A stretch of 35,259 nucleotides of DNA from Candidatus Sumerlaeota bacterium (GTDB lineage Bacteria > Bacillota > SLNR01). Below are positions 25,532-35,259 of this stretch, one piece after another. Below the pieces are notes generated by a model, which saw only the letters and a list, made by a program, of their open reading frames with translations, ran no database searches and was not told where the DNA came from. The DNA is taken from positions 1-35,259 of the forward strand of contig SLNR01000030.1 in the NCBI GenBank assembly GCA_007132905.1. The letters are read 5' to 3'. Each line of letters opens with the position of its first letter. Position 1 is the stretch's first letter. A program made the translations under genes and the position numbers.

Positions 25532-27952
25532 ATGAAGGGCAATTTGGTAAAGGAATTAGAAGACAGAGTTTTTGTATTTGACGGCGCCATGGGAACCATG
25601 CTGCAATCGATGGGCCTTAAATCAGTTGAATGTCCTGAGGTTTGGAATATGACAAGAGAGCAGGAGGTAGCTTTTGTCCACGAAGCCTATCTAAAAGCGG
25701 GGTCGGATTTGATCTTGACAAATACTTTTGGAGGAAGCTCAATAAAGTTAAGAGAGTATAACCTTGAAAAGCAGGCTTACGATATCAATTTTAAGGCTGC
25801 TGAACTTGCAAAAAAGGCTGCTGCCTCTTACGGTGGGCTAGCGGTCGGCACGATCGGCCCTTTAGGACAGCATATCCGACCATTCGGCGAAATATCTTTT
25901 GACAAGGCGCTTAAGTCTTTTTGTGAGCAAACCAAGGCTTTGACAGCAGGCGGCGTGGATGTCATTAATATTGAGACCATGTCGGATATTTCAGAAATGC
26001 GCGCAGCTTTAATTGCTGCAAAAGAAGCAGCAGATTTACCCGTTATAGCCCAGATGACTTTTGGAGACGGGCTTAGGACCGTATTTGGTACGGACCCTAC
26101 CACGGCCGTTACCGTCATGGAGTCACTAGGAGCCGATATGGTGGGGGCTAATTGTTCAGGGGGGCCCCAAGAGCTACTGCCGGTCATAGAAGAAATGGCC
26201 AAAGTGGCTACGGTTCCAATAGTGGTGAAACCCAATGCGGGTCTGCCTGTTTTAAGGCAAGGACAGACTGTTTTTCCAGCTTCACCCCAAACCATGGCAG
26301 ATTATGCCGAATTATTTGTCGAACAGGGGGTAAATATAATAGGGGGCTGCTGCGGGACCAAGCCCGAGCATATCGAAGCTGTCAGAGAAAGAGTGTCCGG
26401 AAAACAGCCGAAAAAGCAAAAGAATATGCATAAATCGAGGCTTTGCAGCCGCAACAAAACAATAACGTTGCCGGATGATACCGGTATACTTATCATCGGA
26501 GAAAAAATTAACCCCACCGCCAGTAAGAAGCTGCAGAAAGAACTGACGGAGGGGAAACTAGATCATGTAAGGCAACTTGCGAAACAGCAGGGAAAAGAAG
26601 GGGCTCATGTCCTTGATCTTAACGTGGGGATAGCGGCAGTCAATGAGAAAGAAGTGATGGGCAGGGTTGTCGAAGCAGTTAGTGCAGCTGTTGATAACCC
26701 GGTAGCCATTGATTCCATGGATGTAAATGTTCTTGAGGAAAATGTAAGAAAGTATCCGGGGAAAACATTAATTAACTCCGTTACAGGTGAAGAAGATAAA
26801 CTGAAGCAAATCTTGCCCATGGCAAAAAAATTCGGAGCCGCGATCATTGGCTTGGCCGTGGATGAAAACGGGATTCCCGAGACCGCCGAGCAAAGACTGG
26901 CGATTGCTGAATTGATTATAAAAAAAGCCCTTAAGGCAGGGATTCGCCGAGAAGATATTTTCATTGATTGTTTGGTGATGACGGCCGCAGCCAATCCCGA
27001 AGCTGCAAGAGAAACCATGAAGAGCATTCATATGATTAAAGAGAAAACGGGAGTAAAAACCGTGCTTGGTTTAAGCAATATTTCTCACGGTCTACCAAGC
27101 CGCGATATCTTAAACAGTACTTTTTTCGGGGCCTGTCTGGGATCGGGGCTAGATGCTGTTATTTTGGATCCGGGGCAAGAGTCCGTTAAAAAAGTCCTAA
27201 GATGTTGGGATGTATTGACAGGCAGGGACAAAGGGGCTCGGCAATATATTGAACTTTATAGCGAGAAGAAGGACCCAAGAGAAGGAAAGAAGGAATTGGC
27301 AAGTGGTGATGCCGCAATAGAGGATCAATTGAAAACGGCCATTGTTGATGGAGACAAAGAAAGTGCGTTGGCATGGCTGAGAGATGGGCAAAGAAGTCAT
27401 TTTGAGCCGATGGATCTGGTTGATCAAGTACTGATTCCTGCGCTAGAAGAAGTGGGGGAGAAATACGAAAAAGGGCTGTGCTATCTACCTCAGCTTATTC
27501 TCAGCGCAGAGGCGGCGGAGTTGATTTCAAACGAAATAGAAAAAGGTTGCAAAGACATGGAAACCCGCCGCCACGGTACGATTGTAATGGCAACGGTGAA
27601 GGGAGATATCCATGATATTGGCAAGAACATTGTAAGTGTCTTATTGAGAAATCATGGGTTTAAAGTAGTTGATTTGGGCAAAGATGTAGACAGACAAACC
27701 ATTGCGCAATCAGCCCAGAGGGAAAAGGCAGATATTATCGGGTTAAGTGCTTTGATGACAACGACGATGCAGGAGATGGAGGAGACGATTGACTATCTTA
27801 AGAGAAAGAAAGTCAATGGCCAAATTATGGTCGGCGGAGCTGTTATAACTCCTGATTACGCGGCACAGATAAAAGCGGATGGCTATGGAACTGATGCACA
27901 AGATGCAGTTCGCAAGGTGAAGCTACTGATGAATAAAAGAGCTAGAAAATAA
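25532..27952 (+). CDS. metH: B12-dependent methionine synthase lacking the activation domain (Hcy + pterin + cobalamin domains)
   Basis: Hcy-methyltransferase: FDGAMGTMLQSMG...GGCCGTKPEHI; pterin-binding: GEKINPTASKKLQ; cobalamin-binding: ATVKGDIHDIGKNIVSVLLRNHGFKVVDLGKDV. Confidence 0.95.
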   Translation: MKGNLVKELEDRVFVFDGAMGTMLQSMGLKSVECPEVWNMTREQEVAFVHEAYLKAGSDLILTNTFGGSSIKLREYNLEKQAYDINFKAAELAKKAAASYGGLAVGTIGPLGQHIRPFGEISFDKALKSFCEQTKALTAGGVDVINIETMSDISEMRAALIAAKEAADLPVIAQMTFGDGLRTVFGTDPTTAVTVMESLGADMVGANCSGGPQELLPVIEEMAKVATVPIVVKPNAGLPVLRQGQTVFPASPQTMADYAELFVEQGVNIIGGCCGTKPEHIEAVRERVSGKQPKKQKNMHKSRLCSRNKTITLPDDTGILIIGEKINPTASKKLQKELTEGKLDHVRQLAKQQGKEGAHVLDLNVGIAAVNEKEVMGRVVEAVSAAVDNPVAIDSMDVNVLEENVRKYPGKTLINSVTGEEDKLKQILPMAKKFGAAIIGLAVDENGIPETAEQRLAIAELIIKKALKAGIRREDIFIDCLVMTAAANPEAARETMKSIHMIKEKTGVKTVLGLSNISHGLPSRDILNSTFFGACLGSGLDAVILDPGQESVKKVLRCWDVLTGRDKGARQYIELYSEKKDPREGKKELASGDAAIEDQLKTAIVDGDKESALAWLRDGQRSHFEPMDLVDQVLIPALEEVGEKYEKGLCYLPQLILSAEAAELISNEIEKGCKDMETRRHGTIVMATVKGDIHDIGKNIVSVLLRNHGFKVVDLGKDVDRQTIAQSAQREKADIIGLSALMTTTMQEMEETIDYLKRKKVNGQIMVGGAVITPDYAAQIKADGYGTDAQDAVRKVKLLMNKRARK

Positions 27953-28094
27953 TTTTCCCGGCGGCAGGAGCAAGCCAATGATGCAAAGACAACCGGAGCT
28001 CTTTTGAAGATGAGGAAGATCTGGGCACAGACGAGATGATTACCAAAAGAAGAAGCAGAGAATTTACTGCTAGATAACAAGGGGGAAGAAAATG

Positions 28095-29294
28095 ATGGAA
28101 AGAGACGATCGGTATTTATTTACTTCTGAATCGGTCACCGAAGGGCATCCGGATAAAATATGCGATCAGATTTCAGACACCATATTGGATGCTATTTTGG
28201 AGAAAGATCCTAATGCTAGAGTTGCTTGTGAAACAACGGCAACAACAGGGCTGGTATTAGTGGTGGGTGAAATCACAACGGATTGTTATGTGGATATTCC
28301 CAAGCTGGTAAGAGATAAAGTAAAGAGCATTGGATACACGAGAGCCAAATACGGATTTGATGGTGACACATGTGCTGTGCTTACATCGATCGATGAACAG
28401 TCTCCTGACATTGCCCAAGGGGTTGATAAAGCTCTAGAAGCAAAAGACGGGAAAATGGATGAATCCGACATGGGGGCCACCGGGGCGGGCGACCAAGGCA
28501 TGATGTTCGGTTTTGCCTGCCGAGAAACCCCTGAGCTGATGCCTTTGCCAATCATGCTGGCTCAGAAATTAGCGAAACGGTTAGCACAAGTAAGAAAAAG
28601 TAGAGAAATCCCTTATCTAAGACCCGATGGGAAGAGCCAGGTGACCGTGGAGTATGATGGAAATAAGCCGGTTAGGGTGACCGCTGTGGTTATCTCGGCT
28701 CAACATAAACCTGATGTAGAACTAAAGACCATCCGGGAAGACGTGGTGGAGAAAGTCATCAAACAGGTGATACCTAATGAGCTGCTGTCTAATGAAACAG
28801 AGTATTTTGTTAATGCAACGGGGCGTTTTAGCATTGGCGGACCGCAGGGTGATGCCGGCCTCACCGGCCGGAAGATTATTGTGGACACATATGGTGGTGC
28901 TGCCCGTCACGGGGGAGGCGCTTTCTCAGGAAAAGACCCTACCAAAGTAGATCGATCAGCTTCATATGCTGCTAGATACGTGGCCAAGAATGTCGTAGCG
29001 GCAGGTTTGGCAGAACGATGCGAAATTCAACTAGCTTATGTTATAGGAGTTGCAAAGCCGGTCTCTGTTATGGTGAACACCTTTGGCACGGGGCTTATAA
29101 ATGATGTTGAAATTGAAAGTTTGGTACAAAAACATTTTGATCTGCGACCTGCAGCGATTATCGAGTCAATGAATTTAAGAAGGCCAATTTATCAGCAAGT
29201 GGCAGCCTACGGGCATTTTGGACGTGATGATTTGGATTTGCCCTGGGAGAAAACCGATTTGGCTGAGAAATTAAAAGAAGATGCGGCTGTCTGA
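28095..29294 (+). CDS. metK: S-adenosylmethionine synthetase
   Basis: [49 protein letters not shown]. Confidence 0.98.
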   Translation: MERDDRYLFTSESVTEGHPDKICDQISDTILDAILEKDPNARVACETTATTGLVLVVGEITTDCYVDIPKLVRDKVKSIGYTRAKYGFDGDTCAVLTSIDEQSPDIAQGVDKALEAKDGKMDESDMGATGAGDQGMMFGFACRETPELMPLPIMLAQKLAKRLAQVRKSREIPYLRPDGKSQVTVEYDGNKPVRVTAVVISAQHKPDVELKTIREDVVEKVIKQVIPNELLSNETEYFVNATGRFSIGGPQGDAGLTGRKIIVDTYGGAARHGGGAFSGKDPTKVDRSASYAARYVAKNVVAAGLAERCEIQLAYVIGVAKPVSVMVNTFGTGLINDVEIESLVQKHFDLRPAAIIESMNLRRPIYQQVAAYGHFGRDDLDLPWEKTDLAEKLKEDAAV

Positions 29295-29304
29295 TAAGCC
29301 AAAA

Positions 29305-29334
29305 AAAAAAGAGAGGTGAGAGCCTCTTTTTTTT
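29305..29334 (+). terminator. Rho-independent terminator after metK
   Basis: AAAAAGAGAGG-TGAGAG-CCTCTTTTTTTTT. Confidence 0.7.
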
Positions 29335-29380
29335 TACAGTTTTAAAAAGATTTTCTAACCAGGCTATTTTTGGGAAAAGG

Positions 29381-30097
29381 GTGGTTGCTAAGGTGATCAG
29401 GGGGAAGGATTTTTGGGAAGGGATGCTGCAGTTTTTGTATCCGCAGCAAGAGAAATGTTTGTGCTGTGAAAAGGGCTTAACGGAGAATGAAGAACTTATT
29501 TGTACTTTCTGTGTCCAGGAGATTCTGTGGGTGCCTCCTTTTTTGTGCCAAAAATGCGGCCGGGTATTGAAGGATCAGGTTGATTTATGTTATCAGTGTT
29601 GTGTTACGGATTATTCATTTGATGTATGCCGAGGTATCGCTGTAAGCAAATCGGCGGCAAAGCTTCTTTTTTCGCTTGAGCATACGGGCTGCCATCGTGC
29701 GGCTGAGTTTATCAGCCGACAAATGGCAAAGAAACTTCATGAAGTTAGTTGGGATGATCCTGTTATCATTCCTGTTCCGTCAAAAAAGAATAGCAACAAT
29801 GCAGATTGTCCCATTGAGATGCTAGCTGAAAAAATTGGTTTGGCAGCAAATGTGAGCGTGTATAAGGATGTTTTATGTTTTGAGGCATTTTTTGAGAGCC
29901 GGCAGAAAAAAGATCAAGGCGGTTTAATTGACCAAAACAGCCGTTATTTTGTGAAAAAGCCCGAAATGATTAACGGTAGAAACATTGTGCTCATTGATGC
30001 AAAATGGGGGGAAGGTGCGGTAATGACCCTTTGTTCTGCACTGCTAGGCAAAGCTGGCAGTAAAAGGATCGGCGGTCTGGTTTTTTTGACGGTATGA
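29381..30097 (+). CDS. Divergent ComFC-like (phosphoribosyltransferase-fold) protein with N-terminal zinc-ribbon cysteines
   Basis: CLCCEKGLTENEELICTFC...CQKCGRVLKDQVDLCYQC; DPVIIPVPSKK; C-terminal NIVLIDAKWGEGAVMTLCSALLGKAGSKRIGGLVFLTV. Confidence 0.65.
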   Translation: MVAKVIRGKDFWEGMLQFLYPQQEKCLCCEKGLTENEELICTFCVQEILWVPPFLCQKCGRVLKDQVDLCYQCCVTDYSFDVCRGIAVSKSAAKLLFSLEHTGCHRAAEFISRQMAKKLHEVSWDDPVIIPVPSKKNSNNADCPIEMLAEKIGLAANVSVYKDVLCFEAFFESRQKKDQGGLIDQNSRYFVKKPEMINGRNIVLIDAKWGEGAVMTLCSALLGKAGSKRIGGLVFLTV

Positions 30098-30327
30098 TAA
30101 TTTTAAAATCATTAAGAAGAGAGGCATTCTTTTAGATATTGTATGATAAGAGGAGAGCTTTTTTAAAAAAAGAATATAACAAATATAGGTCGATGAATAT
30201 CAATGCGAAAATACTGAACTAAAACATACCTAAATTGAAAAAGATAGTTCCGGCAGGGAATTTTTATAACATTCGGGAGCAGATTATTTTCTTAAGTTGT
30301 TTCAGATGATACTGAGGAGGTTTTAGT

Positions 30328-31752
30328 ATGGCGGGAAAAGATATCAGTAAGGAGTATCGAAAACTTCCGTCCGTAAATGCTTTGCTGCAGGAAGAAAGCG
30401 TTCAAGATCTTCTAAAGGAGGGCTGTGCCCGGTTTTTGCTAATTGATTCGATCCATGATGTTTTGGAGAAAAAGCGAACGGCCATAAAGAAAAAGCACGA
30501 AGCAGCTGAAAGAATTATTGTCCCCGAGATTTCAGAAATAGCCGCCGAAGTGGCTCAGTCGGCGAAAAAGAAACAAAGAAGATTCTTAAACCCCGTCATA
30601 AATGCCACGGGTGTTATACTGCATACCAACCTTGGAAGAGCAGTTTTGCCGAAAAGAGCGGTAGAAGCCATCCAAAGGGCGGCCGGTGCGTATACAAATT
30701 TAGAAATCGATCTAGATACGGGGAAAAGAGGACTTCGCTATCAAAATGTTGAGTCTCTTTTGTGTAAATTGACGGGTGCTGAAGCTGCCTTGGTGGTTAA
30801 TAATAATGCGGCAGCTGTTTTTTTATCGCTGGCAACTTTGGGCAAAGGAAAGGAAGCTATTGTGTCAAGAGGGCAGCTGGTGGAAATCGGGGGTTCTTTT
30901 CGCATACCGGATGTAATGGAACAAAGCGGAGTCAAACTTGTTGAAGTAGGGACAACCAATAAGACGCATGTGCAGGACATACAAAACGCCATTGGACCCG
31001 AGACCGGCCTTTTGGTTCGCGTTCACACAAGCAACTATCGGGTAGTGGGTTTTACAGAAGAAGTAGAGCTTAAGGAAATGGTTGAATTGGGATGTCAATA
31101 TCAGATTCCTGTTTTGGACGATTTGGGCAGTGGGTGTTTGCTGGATTTAACAGAACATGGAATGGAAGAGGAGCCGCTGGTCCAAAACAGCGTCAAAGCC
31201 GGAGCAGATCTAGTCACTTTCAGCGGTGATAAATTGTTTGGGGGGCCCCAGGCAGGGATTATTCTGGGAAAAAGAAAATATATTGAAAGAATAAAGAAGA
31301 ATCCTTTACTTAGGGCGTTTCGCATTGATAAGCTAACGCTGTCAGGACTCGAGGCAGTGCTTGTTTTGTATCTAGAAGACGAAGAATGGGAAAAGACTCT
31401 GCCAGTATATCAGATGCTTTTTCGCTCATATGAAGATACAAAAAAAGCCGCTGACTCCCTGGCTCATGGGCTCAGGGAAGTTTGGCTGCAACAGGATGTG
31501 GTAGAAACTCAACAAGCTACTTCGCGACCGGGTGGCGGGTCTCTCCCCGAAACAGAAATTATGAGCGAAGTTGTTGTTTTAAAGGCCAGAAACCTGTCTG
31601 CTGGAGAGCTAGAGCGCAGTCTTAGAGAACATGTTCCCCCTATCCTTTGCCGGGTGAGCCGCGATTTTGTGATTATTGACCCTAGAACACTCATTGAAGG
31701 GGACAAAGAGGAGATTATCAGGGCTTTTGAGCTGATGGAAAATGGACAGTAG
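30328..31752 (+). CDS. selA: L-seryl-tRNA(Sec) selenium transferase
   Basis: NATGVILHTNLGRAVLPKRAVEAI; TFSGDKLFGGPQAGIILGKRKYIERIKKNPLLRAFRIDKLTL. Confidence 0.97.
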   Translation: MAGKDISKEYRKLPSVNALLQEESVQDLLKEGCARFLLIDSIHDVLEKKRTAIKKKHEAAERIIVPEISEIAAEVAQSAKKKQRRFLNPVINATGVILHTNLGRAVLPKRAVEAIQRAAGAYTNLEIDLDTGKRGLRYQNVESLLCKLTGAEAALVVNNNAAAVFLSLATLGKGKEAIVSRGQLVEIGGSFRIPDVMEQSGVKLVEVGTTNKTHVQDIQNAIGPETGLLVRVHTSNYRVVGFTEEVELKEMVELGCQYQIPVLDDLGSGCLLDLTEHGMEEEPLVQNSVKAGADLVTFSGDKLFGGPQAGIILGKRKYIERIKKNPLLRAFRIDKLTLSGLEAVLVLYLEDEEWEKTLPVYQMLFRSYEDTKKAADSLAHGLREVWLQQDVVETQQATSRPGGGSLPETEIMSEVVVLKARNLSAGELERSLREHVPPILCRVSRDFVIIDPRTLIEGDKEEIIRAFELMENGQ

Positions 31753-31781
31753 CTGTAGTAAGGTGTGCGGGAGGTTTTTAT

Positions 31782-33713
31782 ATGAAATACATTATTGTCG
31801 GCACAGCAGGTCATGTAGACCACGGGAAAACAACATTGATTCAAAACCTAACCGGTATTGATACCGACAGATTGAGAGAGGAAAAGGAGCGAGGAATATC
31901 CATTGAATTAGGTTTTGCTCCGTTTGTGCTGCCAAGCGGACGGCTCGCCGGGGTTGTGGATGTGCCCGGACACGAACGTTTTATAAAGCATATGGTGGCC
32001 GGAGTCGGTGGTATTGACCTTGTTTTGTTAATTATTGCTGCCAATGAGGGGGTAATGCCTCAGACGCTGGAACATCTTCATATTTTGGATTTGCTTGGTG
32101 TTGAAAAAGGGATCATAGTTATTACAAAAGCGGACTTGGTGGAAGAGGAATGGCTATCGTTGGTAGAAGAAGATGTTGAAGAAGCAGTTAGGGGCACTGT
32201 ATTAAACGGTTCACCGATTAAAACCGTCTCTGCTTATACAGGAGAAGGAATGGATGAATTAAAAAAGACTATCGACCTCATGACAGCTGAAGTAGCTGGC
32301 AAGGACACCAGTGCTTATAGCCGGCTTCCTATTGACCGTGTTTTTACTATAAAAGGATCGGGGACGGTGGTGACAGGAACTTTGATCGCCGGAAAAGTGC
32401 AAAACAAAGATATAGTGGAAATATTACCTGACAAGAAAAAGGCGCGTGTTCGCCAAATCCAGGTTCACGGGAAAAAAGTTGAAGAAGCACAGGCGGGGCA
32501 AAGAGTTGCCATCAATCTAGCCGGCATAGAGACAGATGAAATAGCAAGGGGAGATGTGCTGTCAGCGCCAAATTTCATGGAGCCAACCCAGGCTTTGGAT
32601 GGAAAAGTTAGGCTGGTTGATGTTTCATATAAAAAAGAACAGCTAAAAGCTCTTCAAAATAGAGCAAGGATTCGATTTCACACAGGCACAACTGAAACCT
32701 TGGGTCGGGTTATACTTCTTGATAGGGAACTGCTTAATCCAGGTGAAACAGCGTTTGCTCAGTTCTTCCTGGAAGAACCGATTGTGGCGGCCCGGGGGGA
32801 TCTATTTGTGCTGAGGTCTTATTCTCCTGTTACTACAATTGGCGGCGGTAAAATTATTGAACCTTTTACAAAGAAAAGAAAACGGTTTAAAGAAGATGTA
32901 TTGAATGAACTCAAAGTAAAAGATCAAGGGAAATCTTCTGAGCTAATTGAGCAGTTTTTTCTTGAGAGTGAAAGTTTAATTCATTATTATGGGGATTTAG
33001 CAGAAGTGATGGGAATAACAGAAAAAGAAGTGGAAGAAGGGATTAAGGCACTTGAAAAAGAAGGCAAAATTATCTATTTGGATTTTGATAAACAGAAAAT
33101 AGTTCTGCTTAGAGAAATTTTGGATAAACACTGCAGGCGAAGTGTCGATATCCTTACCAGTTTTCACAGACAGCATCCACTTAAAGCAGGATTGCCGCAA
33201 GAGGAGTTTCGTATGCGTCTATTCAGAAACTTATCCCCAAAAGAATTTTCTGAAATAATGGAATATATGGAAAAAGAAAAAATTATAAGGGTGGAAAATC
33301 AAAAGATAAAATTACCTGAGTTTAATATTACTATGAGCGCACAACAAAAGAAACTTCAAAAGCATATAATTCAAGAACATGATCGAAACCCTTTTTCTCC
33401 TCCTTTGGTTCAGGGGATTGCAGAGCAAAAAAACCTATCGGAAAGTGAAGTAAAAGAGGTGTGCGAGGCATTAGTGGAAATGGGAGCTTTGGTTAAGGCT
33501 GCTGACGGCCATTATTTTTCGAAAGAGGCGGTTAAAAAGGCTCAGAAAAAAATTGAAGAGCACTTTGAAAACAATCCATCTTTAACCTTGGCCGAGTTTC
33601 GTGACATGCTCAAGACGAGCCGAAAATATGCACTGCCTCTTCTTGGCTACTTTGATGAACAAAATGTAACTAAACGGATTGGTGACAAACGAGTATTCAC
33701 TGGAAAAAAATAA
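31782..33713 (+). CDS. selB: Selenocysteine-specific translation elongation factor SelB
   Basis: GTAGHVDHGKTTLIQNLTGIDTDRLREEKERGISIELGFA; DVPGHERFIKHMVAG; C-terminal winged-helix repeats; follows selA. Confidence 0.97.
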   Translation: MKYIIVGTAGHVDHGKTTLIQNLTGIDTDRLREEKERGISIELGFAPFVLPSGRLAGVVDVPGHERFIKHMVAGVGGIDLVLLIIAANEGVMPQTLEHLHILDLLGVEKGIIVITKADLVEEEWLSLVEEDVEEAVRGTVLNGSPIKTVSAYTGEGMDELKKTIDLMTAEVAGKDTSAYSRLPIDRVFTIKGSGTVVTGTLIAGKVQNKDIVEILPDKKKARVRQIQVHGKKVEEAQAGQRVAINLAGIETDEIARGDVLSAPNFMEPTQALDGKVRLVDVSYKKEQLKALQNRARIRFHTGTTETLGRVILLDRELLNPGETAFAQFFLEEPIVAARGDLFVLRSYSPVTTIGGGKIIEPFTKKRKRFKEDVLNELKVKDQGKSSELIEQFFLESESLIHYYGDLAEVMGITEKEVEEGIKALEKEGKIIYLDFDKQKIVLLREILDKHCRRSVDILTSFHRQHPLKAGLPQEEFRMRLFRNLSPKEFSEIMEYMEKEKIIRVENQKIKLPEFNITMSAQQKKLQKHIIQEHDRNPFSPPLVQGIAEQKNLSESEVKEVCEALVEMGALVKAADGHYFSKEAVKKAQKKIEEHFENNPSLTLAEFRDMLKTSRKYALPLLGYFDEQNVTKRIGDKRVFTGKK

Positions 33714-33980
33714 TCGATGGACGGTTTCTAATAAATGGCCTATGTATATGGAGGATAAAATAAGGCATTGAACTAGCAATGATAATGGTTTCATTTAATA
33801 GTCTTATAGAAGAAAAACGTGAATAGCCCGGCCCTCAAAGGCTTAGAAAAAGAGAGAACCAATCAATAAAATGAAGTTAAGGATCTGATACAAAAAGGTA
33901 TGATGAAATGAAACCGAAATATCCTGCGAACTGTCATTACCACGGATGTGAATTATCTGGAAAAAGAAATAGCCATATGC

Positions 33981-33986
33981 TATAAT
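33981..33986 (+). promoter_or_regulatory. putative -10 element of a selC promoter
   Basis: TATAAT 19 nt upstream of the tRNA-Sec 5' end; weak -35. Confidence 0.4.
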
Positions 33987-34004
33987 TCGGTTAGGGATCA
34001 TCAA

Positions 34005-34101
34005 GGGGGCGGATTGGGCCTGGTGGTTCATCTGGACTTCAAATCCAGTGCGAGGCAGTGATCCTGTCTTGGGTGGGTTCGATTCCCACACGCTCCCGCC
34101 A
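34005..34101 (+). tRNA. selC: tRNA-Sec (anticodon UCA), CCA encoded
   Basis: GGGGGCGG acceptor; 6-bp D stem TGGGCC/GGTTCA; anticodon arm CTGGA-CTTCAAA-TCCAG; long variable arm AGGCAG/CTGTCT; GTGGG-TTCGATT-CCCAC T arm; ACGCTCCC-G-CCA. Confidence 0.95.
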
Positions 34102-34501
34102 TTAATTTCTGATTAAAGCGCCTGCATTTTGGATTATCATGGAAGTGAGGGACACTATTGTTCAGAATAACTTAAATATACCTTCTTTTTGGAGGGGATC
34201 CGCGAGAATCCTCTTTTTTGTTAACTGGGCCCGGTGGATTTAATGTATCACCTGCAAAGGTGAAAGACTGCTCCATCTGTTCACAGCTAGAAAGAGGGAT
34301 AGACGGGATTTTATAAGATTGGCTGCTTTCTTTGAATGTGTTGACAGGATTTACCTGCCTACAAAAGGGTTCTGCTGCTTTTTGATCAAAAAGCATATAT
34401 GCCCTAGCTATTTTCTGCACGAGGTGTTTTTTGTGGATGAAAGAGAAGAGAACTATCTGACCGAAAAAGAAAAAGTAAATATTGTGCGAGAAGAGGAGAC
34501 A

Positions 34502-34951
34502 ATGGGACCCGGTGATTGGGTTTGGTTTATTCTTATAGGGCTTCTTTTGCCGATTCTTTTTTTCGTAGCTTTTGGACTGCCGGGTCTTATTGCCGGATTG
34601 TTATTTTTTGGGTTGTATCTTTTTTTGGTCTATGTAGGAACGCTTTCTGACCAAGAAAAAGATAAAATGGAAGAAAAAGCAGAAAAAATTGAAACAGCTG
34701 TTCAAAGTAGGGTTGAAATTTTTTCAACACGGGGGCAAGACCAGCCGAAAGCCTCCCAAGCGATGTCTCTTTCTTCTTTACCCGGTTTTCGAACCATGAC
34801 GCCGTGGAAGATGATAACGGCAACGTTTTTTTATATACTTGTCATTGTGTTGGCCATTGGAGCCATCACGAGAGGATTTTTTTTCATTGGATTCGTTGTA
34901 ATCCTTGCTGTGGTTATTCTCTTTTTTAGCATTCAAGATGAGGTGTATTAA
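34502..34951 (+). CDS. Small membrane protein of unknown function
   Basis: MGPGDWVWFILIGLLLPILFFVAFGLPGLIAGLLFF...; two hydrophobic segment pairs around a charged linker; RBS AGAGGAG. Confidence 0.6.
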   Translation: MGPGDWVWFILIGLLLPILFFVAFGLPGLIAGLLFFGLYLFLVYVGTLSDQEKDKMEEKAEKIETAVQSRVEIFSTRGQDQPKASQAMSLSSLPGFRTMTPWKMITATFFYILVIVLAIGAITRGFFFIGFVVILAVVILFFSIQDEVY

Positions 34952-35228
34952 TATCAAAATTACTTAAGAGGGATTTATGTAAAAGTGATATTCAGTAACT
35001 AAGAGGTATTATGATTAAGGGAGGAAAAAAATTCGAAAGATTATCATAAGTGCAGTTTTATCGAAATCATGTTATAATGTATAACTGAATAATGATATTT
35101 ATGAAGAATAGCTATCAAATTAAAAGCTGGACTTTTTATGTTGTTGGATATCCTGCATGAGTGGTCATTGTGTTAGCTCGTAGGCTTTATAACTGCAAGA
35201 AAAAAAACATTGACCGAGGATGATTGTT

Positions 35229-35259
35229 ATGTGGTTCTCTCTACAAGATATTTTAAAAA
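35229..35259 (+). CDS. 5' end of a CDS truncated by the window edge
   Basis: ATG TGG TTC TCT CTA CAA GAT ATT TTA AAA... after a GAGGA-like RBS; too short to identify. Confidence 0.3.
   Translation, partial: MWFSLQDILK

Noticed and set aside
30098-30327. Possible extra small gene or ncRNA between the ComFC-like gene and selA
   Set aside because: AT-rich with no convincing ORF, terminator or structured RNA signature.
33843-34091. Minus-strand ORF overlapping tRNA-Sec
   Set aside because: It runs antisense through a confidently identified tRNA gene; its apparent protein is a translation artefact.
271-34823. Numerous 60-150 aa ORFs on the opposite strand or in alternate frames of strong CDSs (e.g. 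14632-15300 -, 20862-21314 -, 26605-27027 -)
   Set aside because: They are shadow ORFs overlapping well-supported genes, with no recognisable motifs and no ribosome-binding-site context that I could see.
1-35259. CRISPR arrays, transposases, integrases, phage genes or defence systems
   Set aside because: No repeat-spacer periodicity and no recognisable mobile or defence proteins were seen on either strand.

Overview
The window is a gene-dense chromosomal segment, probably from an anaerobic Firmicute/Clostridia (inferred from T-boxes, ferredoxin-dependent oxidoreductases, and selenocysteine machinery). I see no phage, IS element or CRISPR array. From left to right: (1) a GNAT acetyltransferase on the minus strand; (2) an oligopeptide/dipeptide ABC transporter (A-[serine hydrolase]-B-C-D-F), followed by an M20 peptidase, a subtilase-like lipoprotein that appears to have lost its catalytic residues, and a thioredoxin-like protein; (3) T-box 1 - ilvB1-ilvN-ilvC-ilvD; (4) T-box 2 - ilvB2 - Old-Yellow-Enzyme-like oxidoreductase; (5) a decayed PHP-domain gene; (6) a four-subunit 2-oxoacid:ferredoxin oxidoreductase (Vor/Kor type) and a MaoC-like dehydratase; (7) a QueT-like transporter and a small Cys-rich protein; (8) a SAM-I riboswitch - MetH-activation-domain protein - metH lacking that domain - metK; (9) a divergent ComFC-like protein; (10) selA-selB-tRNA-Sec; (11) a small membrane protein. 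The most interesting observation combines RNA and protein evidence. The two acetohydroxyacid synthase paralogs sit behind different T-boxes whose predicted specifiers are GUC (Val) and AUC (Ile). The Val-linked IlvB1 carries Leu at the Trp position that governs 2-ketobutyrate preference, whereas the Ile-linked IlvB2 keeps Trp. This suggests separate Val/Leu and Ile acetohydroxyacid synthases. All calls come from reading the sequence; no database searches were run.
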